14,918 nt of DNA from contig CAZERD010000037.1 in assembly GCA_964515405.1 (NCBI GenBank), positions 1-14,918 on the forward strand, in the 5' to 3' direction. The position numbers and the translations under genes were made by a program. Under the pieces are notes generated by a model. It searched no databases. It was not told the origin of the DNA and was given only the letters and a program-made list of their open reading frames with translations. Position 1 is the stretch's first letter; every line of letters begins with the position of its first letter. Of this stretch, positions 1-6,786 are shown piece by piece. The DNA comes from CAZERD01 sp964515405. GTDB taxonomy: Bacteria; Campylobacterota_A; Desulfurellia; Desulfurellales; CAZERD01.

Positions 1-104
1 CCAACACTGGCTCCGCGTCGGGTGAGATCCGCGAAGCCGAGAGCTTGTGCGGTCTGGACTCTGACGGCGACACCATCGCCGACGGCTGGGACGCCGACTC
101 CGAA
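1..104 (+). other. High-GC foreign segment with a DxDGD calcium-binding-like fragment; probable chimeric contig end
   Basis: The first 100 bases hold 68 G+C, against 43 in the next 100 and a similar level in the rest of the window. Read from base 3 this stretch is open and gives a segment containing GLDSDGDTIADGWDADSE, which resembles thrombospondin type 3 or EF-hand-like Asp-rich calcium loops of secreted bacterial proteins. That frame is not the frame of the HD-GYP gene that follows; the change falls near bases 98-106. The simplest reading is an assembly chimera or a join to unrelated DNA. A real recombination junction is possible but less likely. The repeat assignment rests on one motif copy. 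Confidence 0.6.
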
Positions 105-834
105 ATATCAGCACTGCGTGGATACGACTGTTTTGTCAATAGCCATTGCGGATAAATTCTATTATGGAAAGGAGCAGTTAAAGGAGCTTGCCATCGGTAC
201 TATGTTGCATGACATAGGAAGGGTGCTTATAGACAAAAGTCTGTACTATGAGCCAAGGAAGCTTACCAAAGAGGAATTTGAGGTAGTAAAGATGCACCCA
301 ACCCTTGGATACATATCTCTTAAGGATGTGGCAGGTGTAGGTATTATACCAGCGCACATAGTGTATCAACACCATGAAAGGCAGGACGGTAAAGGATACC
401 CCCGGGGTTTGAGGGGGGATAACACCCTTCCAGTGCCTCGGAAGTTTATAAGGCCAGGATACATAATGCCGCTTGCTGAGATTGTATATGCAGCTAATGT
501 GTATGATGCCCTTGTTTCTCCCCGGGTATATAGGAGTGCATATACTCCGGATCAGGCATTTTTTATTATGAGAAGAATGGCTGGTACCGAGATAAACAAG
601 GAAGTGTTGAGGGTGTTTTTTGATATAGTGCCAGCTTACCCCCTTGGTACTACTGTTATATTCACCAGTGGGCAATATAAAGGTTACATAGGTGTTGTTT
701 CAAAGATAAACAGAGAGAATTTGTTTAGACCAGTGGTAAGGGTGTTGTATAACAATAGAAGGAAGAGAATAATTCCGTTTGAGATTAATCTGTTGACTAA
801 CATGCATATGGGTATCACCGGTATAATTATATAA
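103..834 (+). CDS. HD-GYP domain protein, 5'-truncated (probable cyclic-di-GMP phosphodiesterase)
   Basis: Only the 3' part is present. From about base 103 the frame reads as an HD-GYP domain: an early His in YQHCVD (base 112), the metal-binding HD pair in MLHDIGR (near base 208), LTKEE and MHPTLGY, then HHERQDGKGYP (near base 370), which carries the diagnostic HHExxDGxGYP signature, and the late YDALVSPRVYR motif. A beta-rich tail of about 65 residues follows (YPLGTTVIF, then RPVVRVLYNN), as often seen after HD-GYP domains. HD-GYP proteins are metal-dependent phosphodiesterases that hydrolyse cyclic-di-GMP; the metal and GYP residues seen here are intact. The in-frame ATG at base 22 lies in the foreign GC-rich segment and is not the true start; the real N-terminus and any sensory domain are missing. 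It converges on hemB with 19 bases between the stop codons. Confidence 0.88.
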   Translation, partial: KYQHCVDTTVLSIAIADKFYYGKEQLKELAIGTMLHDIGRVLIDKSLYYEPRKLTKEEFEVVKMHPTLGYISLKDVAGVGIIPAHIVYQHHERQDGKGYPRGLRGDNTLPVPRKFIRPGYIMPLAEIVYAANVYDALVSPRVYRSAYTPDQAFFIMRRMAGTEINKEVLRVFFDIVPAYPLGTTVIFTSGQYKGYIGVVSKINRENLFRPVVRVLYNNRRKRIIPFEINLLTNMHMGITGIII

Positions 835-837
835 GTA

Positions 838-856
838 TAACAGATTACTGCTGTTA
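838..856. terminator. Small inverted repeat between convergent HD-GYP gene and hemB
   Basis: TAACAG (838-843) and CTGTTA (851-856) form a perfect 6-bp stem with a 7-base loop in the short gap between the two convergent genes, overlapping the hemB stop codon. On the plus strand a run of five T follows eight bases later (865-869). The stem is short and AT-rich, so a terminator role is only a possibility. Confidence 0.25.
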
Positions 857-1831
857 CGAGAGCATTTTTGCCATATCCTTGGCGAAATAAGTGATTATTA
901 TGTCTGCCCCTGCTCTCCTTATTGAGGTGATAACTTCCTTGATGATAGGTTTTTCGTCTATCCACTTGAGCTGGGCTGCGGCTTTTATCATTGAATATTC
1001 ACCACTCACATTGTAAGCGGCAAGAGGTATATATGGAAATTGCTGTTTTATCAGCTTTATCACGTCTAGGTAAGACAGAGCTGGTTTGACCATCAAGTAG
1101 TCTGCACCCTCGTTTACGTCCAGCAGAGCTTCCTTTACTGCCTCCATGGAGTTGCGGTAGTCCATTTGATAGGTTTTTCTATCGCCGAAGGCAGGGGAAG
1201 ACTCGGCTGCCTCTCTGAATGGTCCATAGAAGGAGGATGAATATTTGACAGAATAAGCCATGATAGCTGTGCTATAAAATCCATGTTCGTCCAAGGCTTC
1301 CCTAATGGCTTTTACCATTCCGTCTATCATACCAGAAGGGGCTATAATGTCTGCACCCATTTTGGCATATAGGTATGCTTCCTTTTTGAGGAGTTTGAGC
1401 GTTGGATCGTTAAGTAGATGTCCTTCCTTGTCAATAATGCCACAGTGTCCGTGAGATGTATACTCGCACAAACAAGCATCGGCGATGACTATAATGTCTG
1501 GGAAGGAAGACTTTATTTCCCTTATTGCTCTTGCTATTATTCCATTTTCATCATACGCTTGGCTTCCAAGCTCATCTTTTTTCTCTGGGATACCGAAGAG
1601 TATAATGGATTTTATGCCGAGCTCTATTGCTTCTTTTATATCTTCTTTTGCCTTGTCTATGGATAGTTGGAATATTCCAGGCATGGACTCCACAGGGTTT
1701 TTAATATTGTTTCCTTCTCTGACGAATACGGGATATACGAGATCTTCAACCGAAACAGAGGTTTCCTTAACCATATCCCTTACGGCTTTGTTTTTTCTTA
1801 GTCTTCTTGGCCTACTCTGAGGAAAGTTCAT
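854..1831 (-). CDS. hemB: Porphobilinogen synthase (delta-aminolevulinic acid dehydratase)
   Basis: This cytosolic enzyme condenses two 5-aminolevulinate molecules to porphobilinogen, the first common step to haem, sirohaem and corrinoids. At 325 residues it has the usual family length. The two Schiff-base lysines are visible: Lys196 in AYSVKYSSSFYGPFR and Lys249 in LMVKPALSYLD. The metal site DACLCEYTSHGHCG has Cys120, Cys122 and Cys130, so this is the zinc-type rather than the Asp-rich magnesium type. The N-terminal RPRRLRKN and the VREG stretch are also typical. The ATG is preceded by a strong ribosome binding site, GGGAGGTGAT at 1834-1843, spaced two bases closer than average. It lies 62 bases downstream of livF on the same strand, so it can be reached by read-through from the liv operon, but a possible promoter sits in that gap. 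The gene is intact. Confidence 0.97.
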   Translation of the reverse strand: MNFPQSRPRRLRKNKAVRDMVKETSVSVEDLVYPVFVREGNNIKNPVESMPGIFQLSIDKAKEDIKEAIELGIKSIILFGIPEKKDELGSQAYDENGIIARAIREIKSSFPDIIVIADACLCEYTSHGHCGIIDKEGHLLNDPTLKLLKKEAYLYAKMGADIIAPSGMIDGMVKAIREALDEHGFYSTAIMAYSVKYSSSFYGPFREAAESSPAFGDRKTYQMDYRNSMEAVKEALLDVNEGADYLMVKPALSYLDVIKLIKQQFPYIPLAAYNVSGEYSMIKAAAQLKWIDEKPIIKEVITSIRRAGADIIITYFAKDMAKMLS

Positions 1832-1852
1832 AAATCACCTCCCTTCCGGATG

Positions 1853-1880
1853 AGGATATATATTTTGCCCTAGTTGTCAA
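1853..1880 (-). promoter_or_regulatory. Possible sigma-70-type promoter for hemB
   Basis: On the minus strand the 62-base livF-hemB gap holds a perfect TTGACA (1875-1880). A 16-base spacer leads to TATCCT (1853-1858), which matches four of six positions of the -10 consensus; a second candidate, TATATC (1855-1860), would have a 14-base spacer. The -35 box is good and the -10 poor, so activity is uncertain. It would allow hemB to be expressed apart from the liv genes. Confidence 0.35.
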
Positions 1881-1893
1881 TGTTGTGGTGGTG

Positions 1894-2595
1894 CTATATT
1901 TCTCCCAAGTAACTTTTCTTCACATCCTCGTTGTGAAGCAGTTTTTCGGCCGTATCTTCGAGGGTTATTTCCCCATTTTCCAGTACGTACCCGTAGTGGG
2001 CTACTTTCAAGGCTTGCGCTGCGTTCTGTTCCACGAGCAGTATTGTCATGCCACGGGCGTTCAATCTTTTTATGATGGAAAAAACATCTGTCACTATCTT
2101 TGGGGCAAGTCCCAGGGATGGTTCATCGAGCATAAGGAGGACAGGGTCACTCATAAGGGCCCTGCCTAAGGCGAGCATTTGCTGTTCACCGCCGGAAAGT
2201 GTTCCTGCATACTGTTTTGCTCTTTCTTTGAGCACTGGAAATATTTTGAATACCTCCTCGTATCTTTCCTCAAGTTCAGAATGCTTTTTGTTGTAGCCGC
2301 CCATTCTTAGGTTTTCGAGCACTGTAAGATTTGCAAACACTTTTCTTCCTTCTGGTACGAGGGAAATACCTTTTTTTGCTATTACGTGTGACCTTTTACC
2401 TGCTATTTCTTTACCAAGGAACTTTATGCTCCCCTTGGGTTGGACTAGTCCCATGATTGCTTTCAGGGTACTGCTTTTTCCGGCTCCGTTTGAGCCTATA
2501 AGTGTTATTATTTTGCCTTCAGGCACGTTGAATGATATGCCTTTTACTGCATGTATGACACCATAGTACACGTGGAGATTATTGACCTTAAGCAT
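1894..2595 (-). CDS. livF: Branched-chain amino acid type ABC transporter, ATP-binding protein LivF
   Basis: One of the two ATPases powering uptake through the LivHM permeases, on the cytoplasmic face of the membrane. All ABC motifs are intact: Walker A GSNGAGKS (34-41), the PEGR stretch after the Q-loop region (about 81-84) that is typical of LivF, signature LSGGEQQ (133-139), Walker B LLMLDEPS (153-160) and the switch region LLVEQN. The length of 233 residues is normal. I chose the ATG at 2593-2595, because GGAG sits six bases upstream of it; a TTG 12 bases earlier has no such site. The start overlaps the livG stop by 8 bases, which points to translational coupling. Substrates of this class are branched-chain amino acids, other amino acids, amides or small carboxylates; the ATPase does not decide between them. 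Confidence 0.93.
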   Translation of the reverse strand: MLKVNNLHVYYGVIHAVKGISFNVPEGKIITLIGSNGAGKSSTLKAIMGLVQPKGSIKFLGKEIAGKRSHVIAKKGISLVPEGRKVFANLTVLENLRMGGYNKKHSELEERYEEVFKIFPVLKERAKQYAGTLSGGEQQMLALGRALMSDPVLLMLDEPSLGLAPKIVTDVFSIIKRLNARGMTILLVEQNAAQALKVAHYGYVLENGEITLEDTAEKLLHNEDVKKSYLGEI

Positions 2596-3355
2596 TTGCT
2601 TCTCCAAGGTATGCAGCTATGACCTTTGGGTTTTTCTGCACTAACTCTGGTTTTCCTTCGGCTATTTTTACGCCGTGGTCTAATACGGTTACAACCTCGC
2701 ATAGACCCATAACGAACCTCATGTCGTGTTCTATGAGCAGTACCGTTAAATTAAACAGATCTCTTATTTCCAGTATGAAATACATAAGATCCATGGTTTC
2801 CTGTGAATTCATGCCTGCTGCAGGCTCGTCCAGAAGGAGAAGTTCTGGTTCGGTTGCTAGTGCTCTGGCTATTTCCACTTTTCTTTGTTCACCGTACGGT
2901 AGTTCTATAGCTTTATAGTGGGCTTTGTCTGATAAGCCTACCTTTCTTAGCAGTTCAAAGGCTGTGTCCTCCATGTTTTTTTCTTCCTTTGCAAAACGTG
3001 GGCTTCTTGTTATGGCGTCCCATAGGTAATATTTCGCTTTATGGTGGAATCCTATCAGTACGTTGTCGAGTACGCTAAGACTCTTGAATAGTCTTATGTT
3101 TTGGAATGTTCTGGCTATACCAAGAGATACTATTTTGTTTGCTTTTATACCTGTTATGGGTTTTCCCTTGAATCTAACTACACCGGATGTGGGTTTCAGT
3201 GCTCCTGTGATTATATTGAAAAGTGTTGTTTTTCCAGCACCGTTTGGTCCTATTATACCGATTATACTCCCATGCCTTACTCCCAGAGAAACATCGTTAA
3301 CAGCCACAAGGCCGCCGAATTTCATCGTTACATGGTCACAAATCAAGATATCCAT
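2588..3355 (-). CDS. livG: Branched-chain amino acid type ABC transporter, ATP-binding protein LivG
   Basis: Second ATPase of the transporter. It has Walker A GPNGAGKT (36-43), Gln85 in ARTFQNIRLF (the LivG-type Q-loop), signature LPYGEQRKVE (152-161), Walker B LLLLDEP (172-178) followed by AAGMN, and the switch His210 in LIEHD. The length of 255 residues is right for LivG. The ATG at 3353-3355 is chosen because the similarity starts there (MDILICDHVTMKFGG); the open frame runs 67 codons further upstream but only as an out-of-frame reading of the livM 3' end. A GGGAG lies about 13 bases upstream, rather far, so translation probably relies on coupling. The start overlaps the livM 3' end by 13 bases. 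Confidence 0.93.
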   Translation of the reverse strand: MDILICDHVTMKFGGLVAVNDVSLGVRHGSIIGIIGPNGAGKTTLFNIITGALKPTSGVVRFKGKPITGIKANKIVSLGIARTFQNIRLFKSLSVLDNVLIGFHHKAKYYLWDAITRSPRFAKEEKNMEDTAFELLRKVGLSDKAHYKAIELPYGEQRKVEIARALATEPELLLLDEPAAGMNSQETMDLMYFILEIRDLFNLTVLLIEHDMRFVMGLCEVVTVLDHGVKIAEGKPELVQKNPKVIAAYLGEANA

Positions 3356-4410
3356 CGTCTCTTGATACTCCCAAATAGTCCTAAGAACCAGTCCCAAGAA
3401 AATTCTCTTTGTCCCATTATTCCTTCTCTTGCGAATATCATGATTACTATTAGTAAAACAGAAAATATGACCATCCTCATGCCTGGTACTCCGGGGATGG
3501 TTATATGAAATATATGCATGGGTTGGTCTACCACCCTCAAAAGCTCTGAACCCCATACGACCATTATCGTTGCTATGACACTACCTGTTATGCTTCCGAG
3601 ACCACCTACAACTATTATTATCAGTAGGTTGAATGTGAGGAAGAATGTGAACAGTGTAGGTGATATTGTGGTAATTAGGTGTGCAAGTAGACCGCCGGCG
3701 ACTCCTTCGAAAAATGCGCTGGTTACAAATGCTATCATCTTTATTTTGAATGTGTTTACTCCCATGGCCAGTGCAGCATCCTCATCGTCTCTTACTGCCT
3801 TCATCGCTCTGCCGTAACGTGAGTTAATCAGGCTCATTATGACAATCAAGGAAAATACTAGCCATCCCCATGTCCACCATAGATTTGTGTATGCTGCTAT
3901 GCCCTTCAACCCCAAGGGACCATTTGTCACGCTTATAGCGTTGTTTGATACAACTCTTATAATGAGTCCAAAACCTAGCGTTACTATAGCCAAATAGTCT
4001 CCTCTCACCCTGAATACAGGGAAAGCGAGTATAAACGCGACAACCGCTGTGGCTAACCCACCCATTATCAGTGCGGGTAGAAAAGCCATGTGCAGTGCTC
4101 CTATCCATGGGACTATAGGTTCTATAATGAACATGGCATGTTTTTGCGCAGGTGTTAGAGTGAGGAGAGCTGATACGTATGCTCCTATAGCTGTAAAGCC
4201 GTTTGGTTCAAGAGAAAACTGACCTGTTACGCCGTTTATCAGATTATAACTCACTGCTAGCATCATGAATATGGCTATGTCGTTCAGTATTCTTATGCCG
4301 TAATCGCTGAAGTGCTTTGATGCGTACCATATGAACATGAAAAGCAGAACTATGGAGACAGTTGTGAGAAGCAAGTTTCTTATCTTTTTTCTACTGATGT
4401 AATACAGCAT
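3343..4410 (-). CDS. livM: Branched-chain amino acid type ABC transporter, permease LivM
   Basis: Inner-membrane permease subunit pairing with LivH. It is 355 residues and strongly hydrophobic, with a short basic N-terminus (MLYYISRKKIRN) followed by a first membrane segment. Family stretches are visible: AVSYNLINGVTGQFSLEPNGFTAIGAY written in two parts as NLINGVTGQFSLEPN and GFTAIGAYVSALL, then FRVRGDYLAIVTLGFG, the cytoplasmic coupling loop RYGRAMKAVRDDEDAALAMG, and VVGGLGSITGSVIA near the C-terminus. The ATG at 4408-4410 shares its A with the livH stop (TAATG), and GGAGAGGGG lies upstream. The open frame extends 90 codons further 5' but there it only shadows livH. The order H-M-G-F is the classical Liv order. 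Confidence 0.93.
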   Translation of the reverse strand: MLYYISRKKIRNLLLTTVSIVLLFMFIWYASKHFSDYGIRILNDIAIFMMLAVSYNLINGVTGQFSLEPNGFTAIGAYVSALLTLTPAQKHAMFIIEPIVPWIGALHMAFLPALIMGGLATAVVAFILAFPVFRVRGDYLAIVTLGFGLIIRVVSNNAISVTNGPLGLKGIAAYTNLWWTWGWLVFSLIVIMSLINSRYGRAMKAVRDDEDAALAMGVNTFKIKMIAFVTSAFFEGVAGGLLAHLITTISPTLFTFFLTFNLLIIIVVGGLGSITGSVIATIMVVWGSELLRVVDQPMHIFHITIPGVPGMRMVIFSVLLIVIMIFAREGIMGQREFSWDWFLGLFGSIKRRWIS

Positions 4411-5306
4411 TAGAAGCGACCCCTCTCCAGATCTGTACCCATTATTCCTGTGGGTTTGAACAACAGTACGAGTATCAGAAACAGGAATGCAAATGCATCC
4501 TTGTAACCCGCAAGTCCCGGTACCAATGCTACAATGACTATTTCGGAAACCCCTATGATGAATCCTCCTATGGCGGCACCTGTTACATCCCCTATACCTC
4601 CAAGCACGGCAGCTGCAAAGGCTTTGAGACCTGGCATTATACCCATAAGAGGGTTGATGGACGGATATTTTAGTGCCCACAGTATTCCCCCGACGGCAGC
4701 AAGAGCAGAGCCTATGGCAAACACCATGGCAATTATACCGTCCACATTAACCCCCATCAGTCTTGTTGTTTCCATGTCAAGGGAAATGGACCTCATAGCC
4801 ATGCCGTATCTTGTGTGATGTAAGATTTGGAGGAGTATAAACAGGCATATGAGTGCTATTATGGGCGTGTATATGCTCACAACTGGAAGAATAACGCCGT
4901 GTATATGTATGGTGCCAGAGAACACCTTGGGCACTGGGAATGCCTTTGGGACACCGCCAAATATTACCAAGAAGCTGTTTTCAAGAAAAAAGGATACGCC
5001 TATTGCTGTTATCAGACTTGATATTCTGCTTGCGTCTCTGAGGGGACGGTAGGCTATCCTATCTATCATGACGCCTATGAGAGCTGTTATCAGTATGGCC
5101 ACTATGAATGCAGCCCACCAGGGAAGTACCATTATACTCACGGCCAATAGGGTCATATAAGTGCCCACCATCATGACGTCGCCGTGTGCGAAGTTTATCA
5201 TCCTTAATACGCCGTATACCATTGTGTAGCCAATTGCGACGAGACCGTATAAACTGCCTAGAGCCAGACCATTGACTATCTGCTGGAGGATAACGGTTGT
5301 TCCCAT
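4410..5306 (-). CDS. livH: Branched-chain amino acid type ABC transporter, permease LivH
   Basis: First permease subunit, 298 residues, with many hydrophobic helices. The N-terminal QQIVNGLALGSLYGLVAIGY and MVYGVLRMINFAHGDVMMVG stretches are hallmarks of LivH, as are YRPLRDASRISSLITAIGVS, the coupling loop TRYGMAMRSISLDMETTRLMG and AAVLGGIGDVTGAAIGG toward the C-terminus. The start at 5304-5306 is supported by AGGA seven bases upstream. It ends in TAATG with livM. A 64-base gap containing a hairpin separates it from livK. Confidence 0.94.
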   Translation of the reverse strand: MGTTVILQQIVNGLALGSLYGLVAIGYTMVYGVLRMINFAHGDVMMVGTYMTLLAVSIMVLPWWAAFIVAILITALIGVMIDRIAYRPLRDASRISSLITAIGVSFFLENSFLVIFGGVPKAFPVPKVFSGTIHIHGVILPVVSIYTPIIALICLFILLQILHHTRYGMAMRSISLDMETTRLMGVNVDGIIAMVFAIGSALAAVGGILWALKYPSINPLMGIMPGLKAFAAAVLGGIGDVTGAAIGGFIIGVSEIVIVALVPGLAGYKDAFAFLFLILVLLFKPTGIMGTDLERGRF

Positions 5307-5339
5307 CGTTTAATCCTATTCTTATTGTTTAGGGAAATG

Positions 5340-5361
5340 GGGGCTACAGAGTGGTAGCCCC
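5340..5361 (-). promoter_or_regulatory. Intercistronic hairpin between livK and livH
   Basis: GGGGCTAC (5340-5347) and GTAGCCCC (5354-5361) form a perfect, GC-rich 8-bp stem with a 6-base loop, 10 bases past the livK stop in the direction of transcription. No T-run follows it (CATTTCCC on the minus strand), so it is not a standard intrinsic terminator. In binding-protein transporters such hairpins commonly stabilise the upstream mRNA segment and cut down expression of the permease genes; that role is inferred here. Confidence 0.6.
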
Positions 5362-5370
5362 ACGAGGTAT

Positions 5371-6513
5371 TTACGGTTTGACTGTGGTGACATATACGAA
5401 TTTTCCGTTTTCCACCTTTTGTATTACAGCACTCTTTATGGGATCCCCGTTTTTGAGTGTTATTATGCCAGTTACTCCTTGGAAGTCCTTTGTGGCTCTG
5501 AGGGCTTTGTTGATTTTCTCTGGGTTGAGGGATTTTGCTCTGTCTATAGCATTTACGACCATGAAGTAGGCATCAGCACCGAGGGCTGCCATTGCACTTG
5601 GATCCTCTTTATATTTTGCTTCGTACAATTTGACGAACTTCTTTGCTAACGGCGTAGCTGTGGCTTTAGGGTCAAAGTGGTTAGTGAAGGTTAACCCATT
5701 AACTGCTTTACCTCCCACTTTTATTAATGCTTCCTCGGATGCACCATCTCCTGCAAGTATGGTTTGTTTTAAACCGTATTGTCTTGCTTGTCTTGCGAAG
5801 AGTGCGAGTTCTTGATAGTAGCAAGGCATATAGATAATGTCAGGATGGTGTGGTTTTATGGCAGCTATCTGTGCTGAAAAGTCTTGATCCCCTGTTTGTA
5901 TAAATGTTCTTGCTACTATCTTACCTCCCATTTTTTTGAATGCTTTTATGAAGAATCTTGCTAGGCCAACGGAATAGTCCTGGGCCATGTCAACGACTAC
6001 GGCAGCCGTTTTGGCATGCAGGTATTTGATTGCATACTTAGCGGCTACCTTACCTTGGAATGGGTCTATAAAGCAAGCCCTTGAGATGTACTTTTTGCCC
6101 TTTGTTACGAGCGGGTTTGTGGATGCCGGGGTTATCATGGGTATGTGAGCTTTTTCAGCTATAGGTGCCCCAGAAAGTGTATTACCGCTCGCCACAGCTC
6201 CTATTATAGCTTTTACTTTGTCGTCGTAGATGAGTCTACTGACAGCATTTGCTGTTTCCACTTTGTCACCCTTGTTGTCGAGCAGGATGAGTTTTACTCT
6301 GATGTTGTTGTATACCGCTGGTTTTAGAGACTGGGCCAGTTTGATTCCTTTCCACGCGCTTTGGCCGAATGCTGCTATGGGACCTGTCATCGGTAATACC
6401 ACACCGATTTTGACGTACTTTCCCGATGCGTATGTGAGTTTTAGGTTACCAAGGGAAAACACGAGGAGAAAAGCTACCACCAACGACAATAACCTACCAA
6501 TGGAAACTCTCAT
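5371..6513 (-). CDS. livK: Periplasmic substrate-binding protein of the Liv-type ABC transporter
   Basis: A 380-residue extracytoplasmic ligand receptor of the Leu/Ile/Val-binding (Peripla_BP_6) family. The N-terminus has a clear Sec signal: basic MRVSIGR, a hydrophobic core LLSLVVAFLLVFSLG, and a likely signal peptidase I site after Ala29 (LTYA|SGKY); there is no lipobox Cys, so it should be free in the periplasm, which suggests a Gram-negative. The mature protein starts VKIGVVLPMTGPIAAFGQS, a family hallmark, and contains IIGAVASGNTLSGAPIAEK, IPMITPASTNPLVT, and QDYSVGLARFFIKAF. GGGGGTG lies four bases before the ATG at 6511-6513. It is first in the operon behind a strong promoter. Whether the ligand is a branched-chain amino acid or something else (urea, amides, short carboxylates) cannot be read from the sequence, so the gene symbol is by position and family. 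Confidence 0.92.
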   Translation of the reverse strand: MRVSIGRLLSLVVAFLLVFSLGNLKLTYASGKYVKIGVVLPMTGPIAAFGQSAWKGIKLAQSLKPAVYNNIRVKLILLDNKGDKVETANAVSRLIYDDKVKAIIGAVASGNTLSGAPIAEKAHIPMITPASTNPLVTKGKKYISRACFIDPFQGKVAAKYAIKYLHAKTAAVVVDMAQDYSVGLARFFIKAFKKMGGKIVARTFIQTGDQDFSAQIAAIKPHHPDIIYMPCYYQELALFARQARQYGLKQTILAGDGASEEALIKVGGKAVNGLTFTNHFDPKATATPLAKKFVKLYEAKYKEDPSAMAALGADAYFMVVNAIDRAKSLNPEKINKALRATKDFQGVTGIITLKNGDPIKSAVIQKVENGKFVYVTTVKP

Positions 6514-6544
6514 AAAACACCCCCTTGTTTTGCGTTGTTTTTTC

Positions 6545-6573
6545 TATATAATGTAAAAATGTGGGTTTGTCAA
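6545..6573 (-). promoter_or_regulatory. Near-consensus sigma-70-type promoter of the liv operon
   Basis: On the minus strand TTGACA (6568-6573, perfect -35) is followed by an ideal 17-base spacer and TATATA (6545-6550). Transcription would start near 6538, about 25 bases upstream of the livK ATG. No obvious operator palindrome overlaps it. Confidence 0.75.
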
Positions 6574-6642
6574 GTGTTAGTTAGGTTATTTATCGTTTTA
6601 GTATACGAAATCTAGTCCAAATGTGCTAACAAATCAATGGAC

Positions 6643-6670
6643 TTGATTTTCGATGGATTATTGATATTTT
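6643..6670 (+). promoter_or_regulatory. Possible promoter of tRNA-Gly
   Basis: TTGATT (6643-6648) and TATTTT (6665-6670) are separated by 16 bases. The -10 box ends nine bases before the mature tRNA, so the 5' leader would be only a few bases. It is divergent from the liv promoter; the two -35 boxes are about 70 bases apart. Confidence 0.4.
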
Positions 6671-6675
6671 ATCAA
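6661..6675. repeat. Perfect 6-bp dyad over the tRNA promoter -10 region
   Basis: TTGATA (6661-6666) and TATCAA (6670-6675) form a perfect inverted repeat around TTT, overlapping the proposed -10 box and start point of the tRNA. It could be an operator-like site or a chance result of AT-rich sequence. Confidence 0.35.
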
Positions 6676-6679
6676 GAGG

Positions 6680-6755
6680 GCGGATGTAGCTCAGTAGGTA
6701 GAGCACGAGCTTCCCAAGCTCGGGGTCGCGGGTTCGAAACCCGTCATCCGCTCCA
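6680..6755 (+). tRNA. tRNA-Gly (anticodon CCC), CCA encoded
   Basis: A full cloverleaf can be drawn. The acceptor stem is GCGGATG/CATCCGC (6680-6686 with 6745-6751). The D stem is GCTC/GAGC. The anticodon stem CGAGC/GCTCG carries the loop TTCCCAA, giving anticodon CCC at 6713-6715. The variable region is GGGTC, and the T arm is GCGGG-TTCGAAA-CCCGT. Discriminator U (6752) is the identity base used by bacterial glycyl-tRNA synthetase, and CCA is encoded at 6753-6755. It reads GGG codons. The next gene starts 31 bases later without a terminator in between. Confidence 0.97.
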
Positions 6756-6786
6756 TTTTCTTTGGGTATAATCACGGGGAGGGTAA

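Noticed and set aside
22..102. In-frame ATG giving the HD-GYP protein a Pro/Thr-rich N-terminus
   Set aside because: It lies in the foreign high-GC segment whose natural reading frame is a different one; the extension does not resemble HD-GYP proteins.
178..675. A 165-residue minus-strand open frame opposite the HD-GYP gene
   Set aside because: It is antisense to a domain with intact HD and GYP motifs, has no recognisable family and no ribosome binding site.
3356..4680. Longer livG and livM proteins from upstream in-frame starts (3556 and 4680)
   Set aside because: The added residues only shadow the 3' ends of the preceding genes in another frame and have no family similarity; the starts at 3355 and 4410 fit the families and the overlapping operon layout.
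4534..5052. Several plus-strand open frames of 64-94 residues inside livH
   Set aside because: They are antisense to a conserved permease gene, mutually overlapping, and lack ribosome binding sites and family motifs.
6767..6772. A perfect TATAAT just upstream of the acyltransferase gene
   Set aside because: No -35 match lies 16-18 bases upstream (that is the tRNA 3' end), and transcription would start inside the ribosome binding site.
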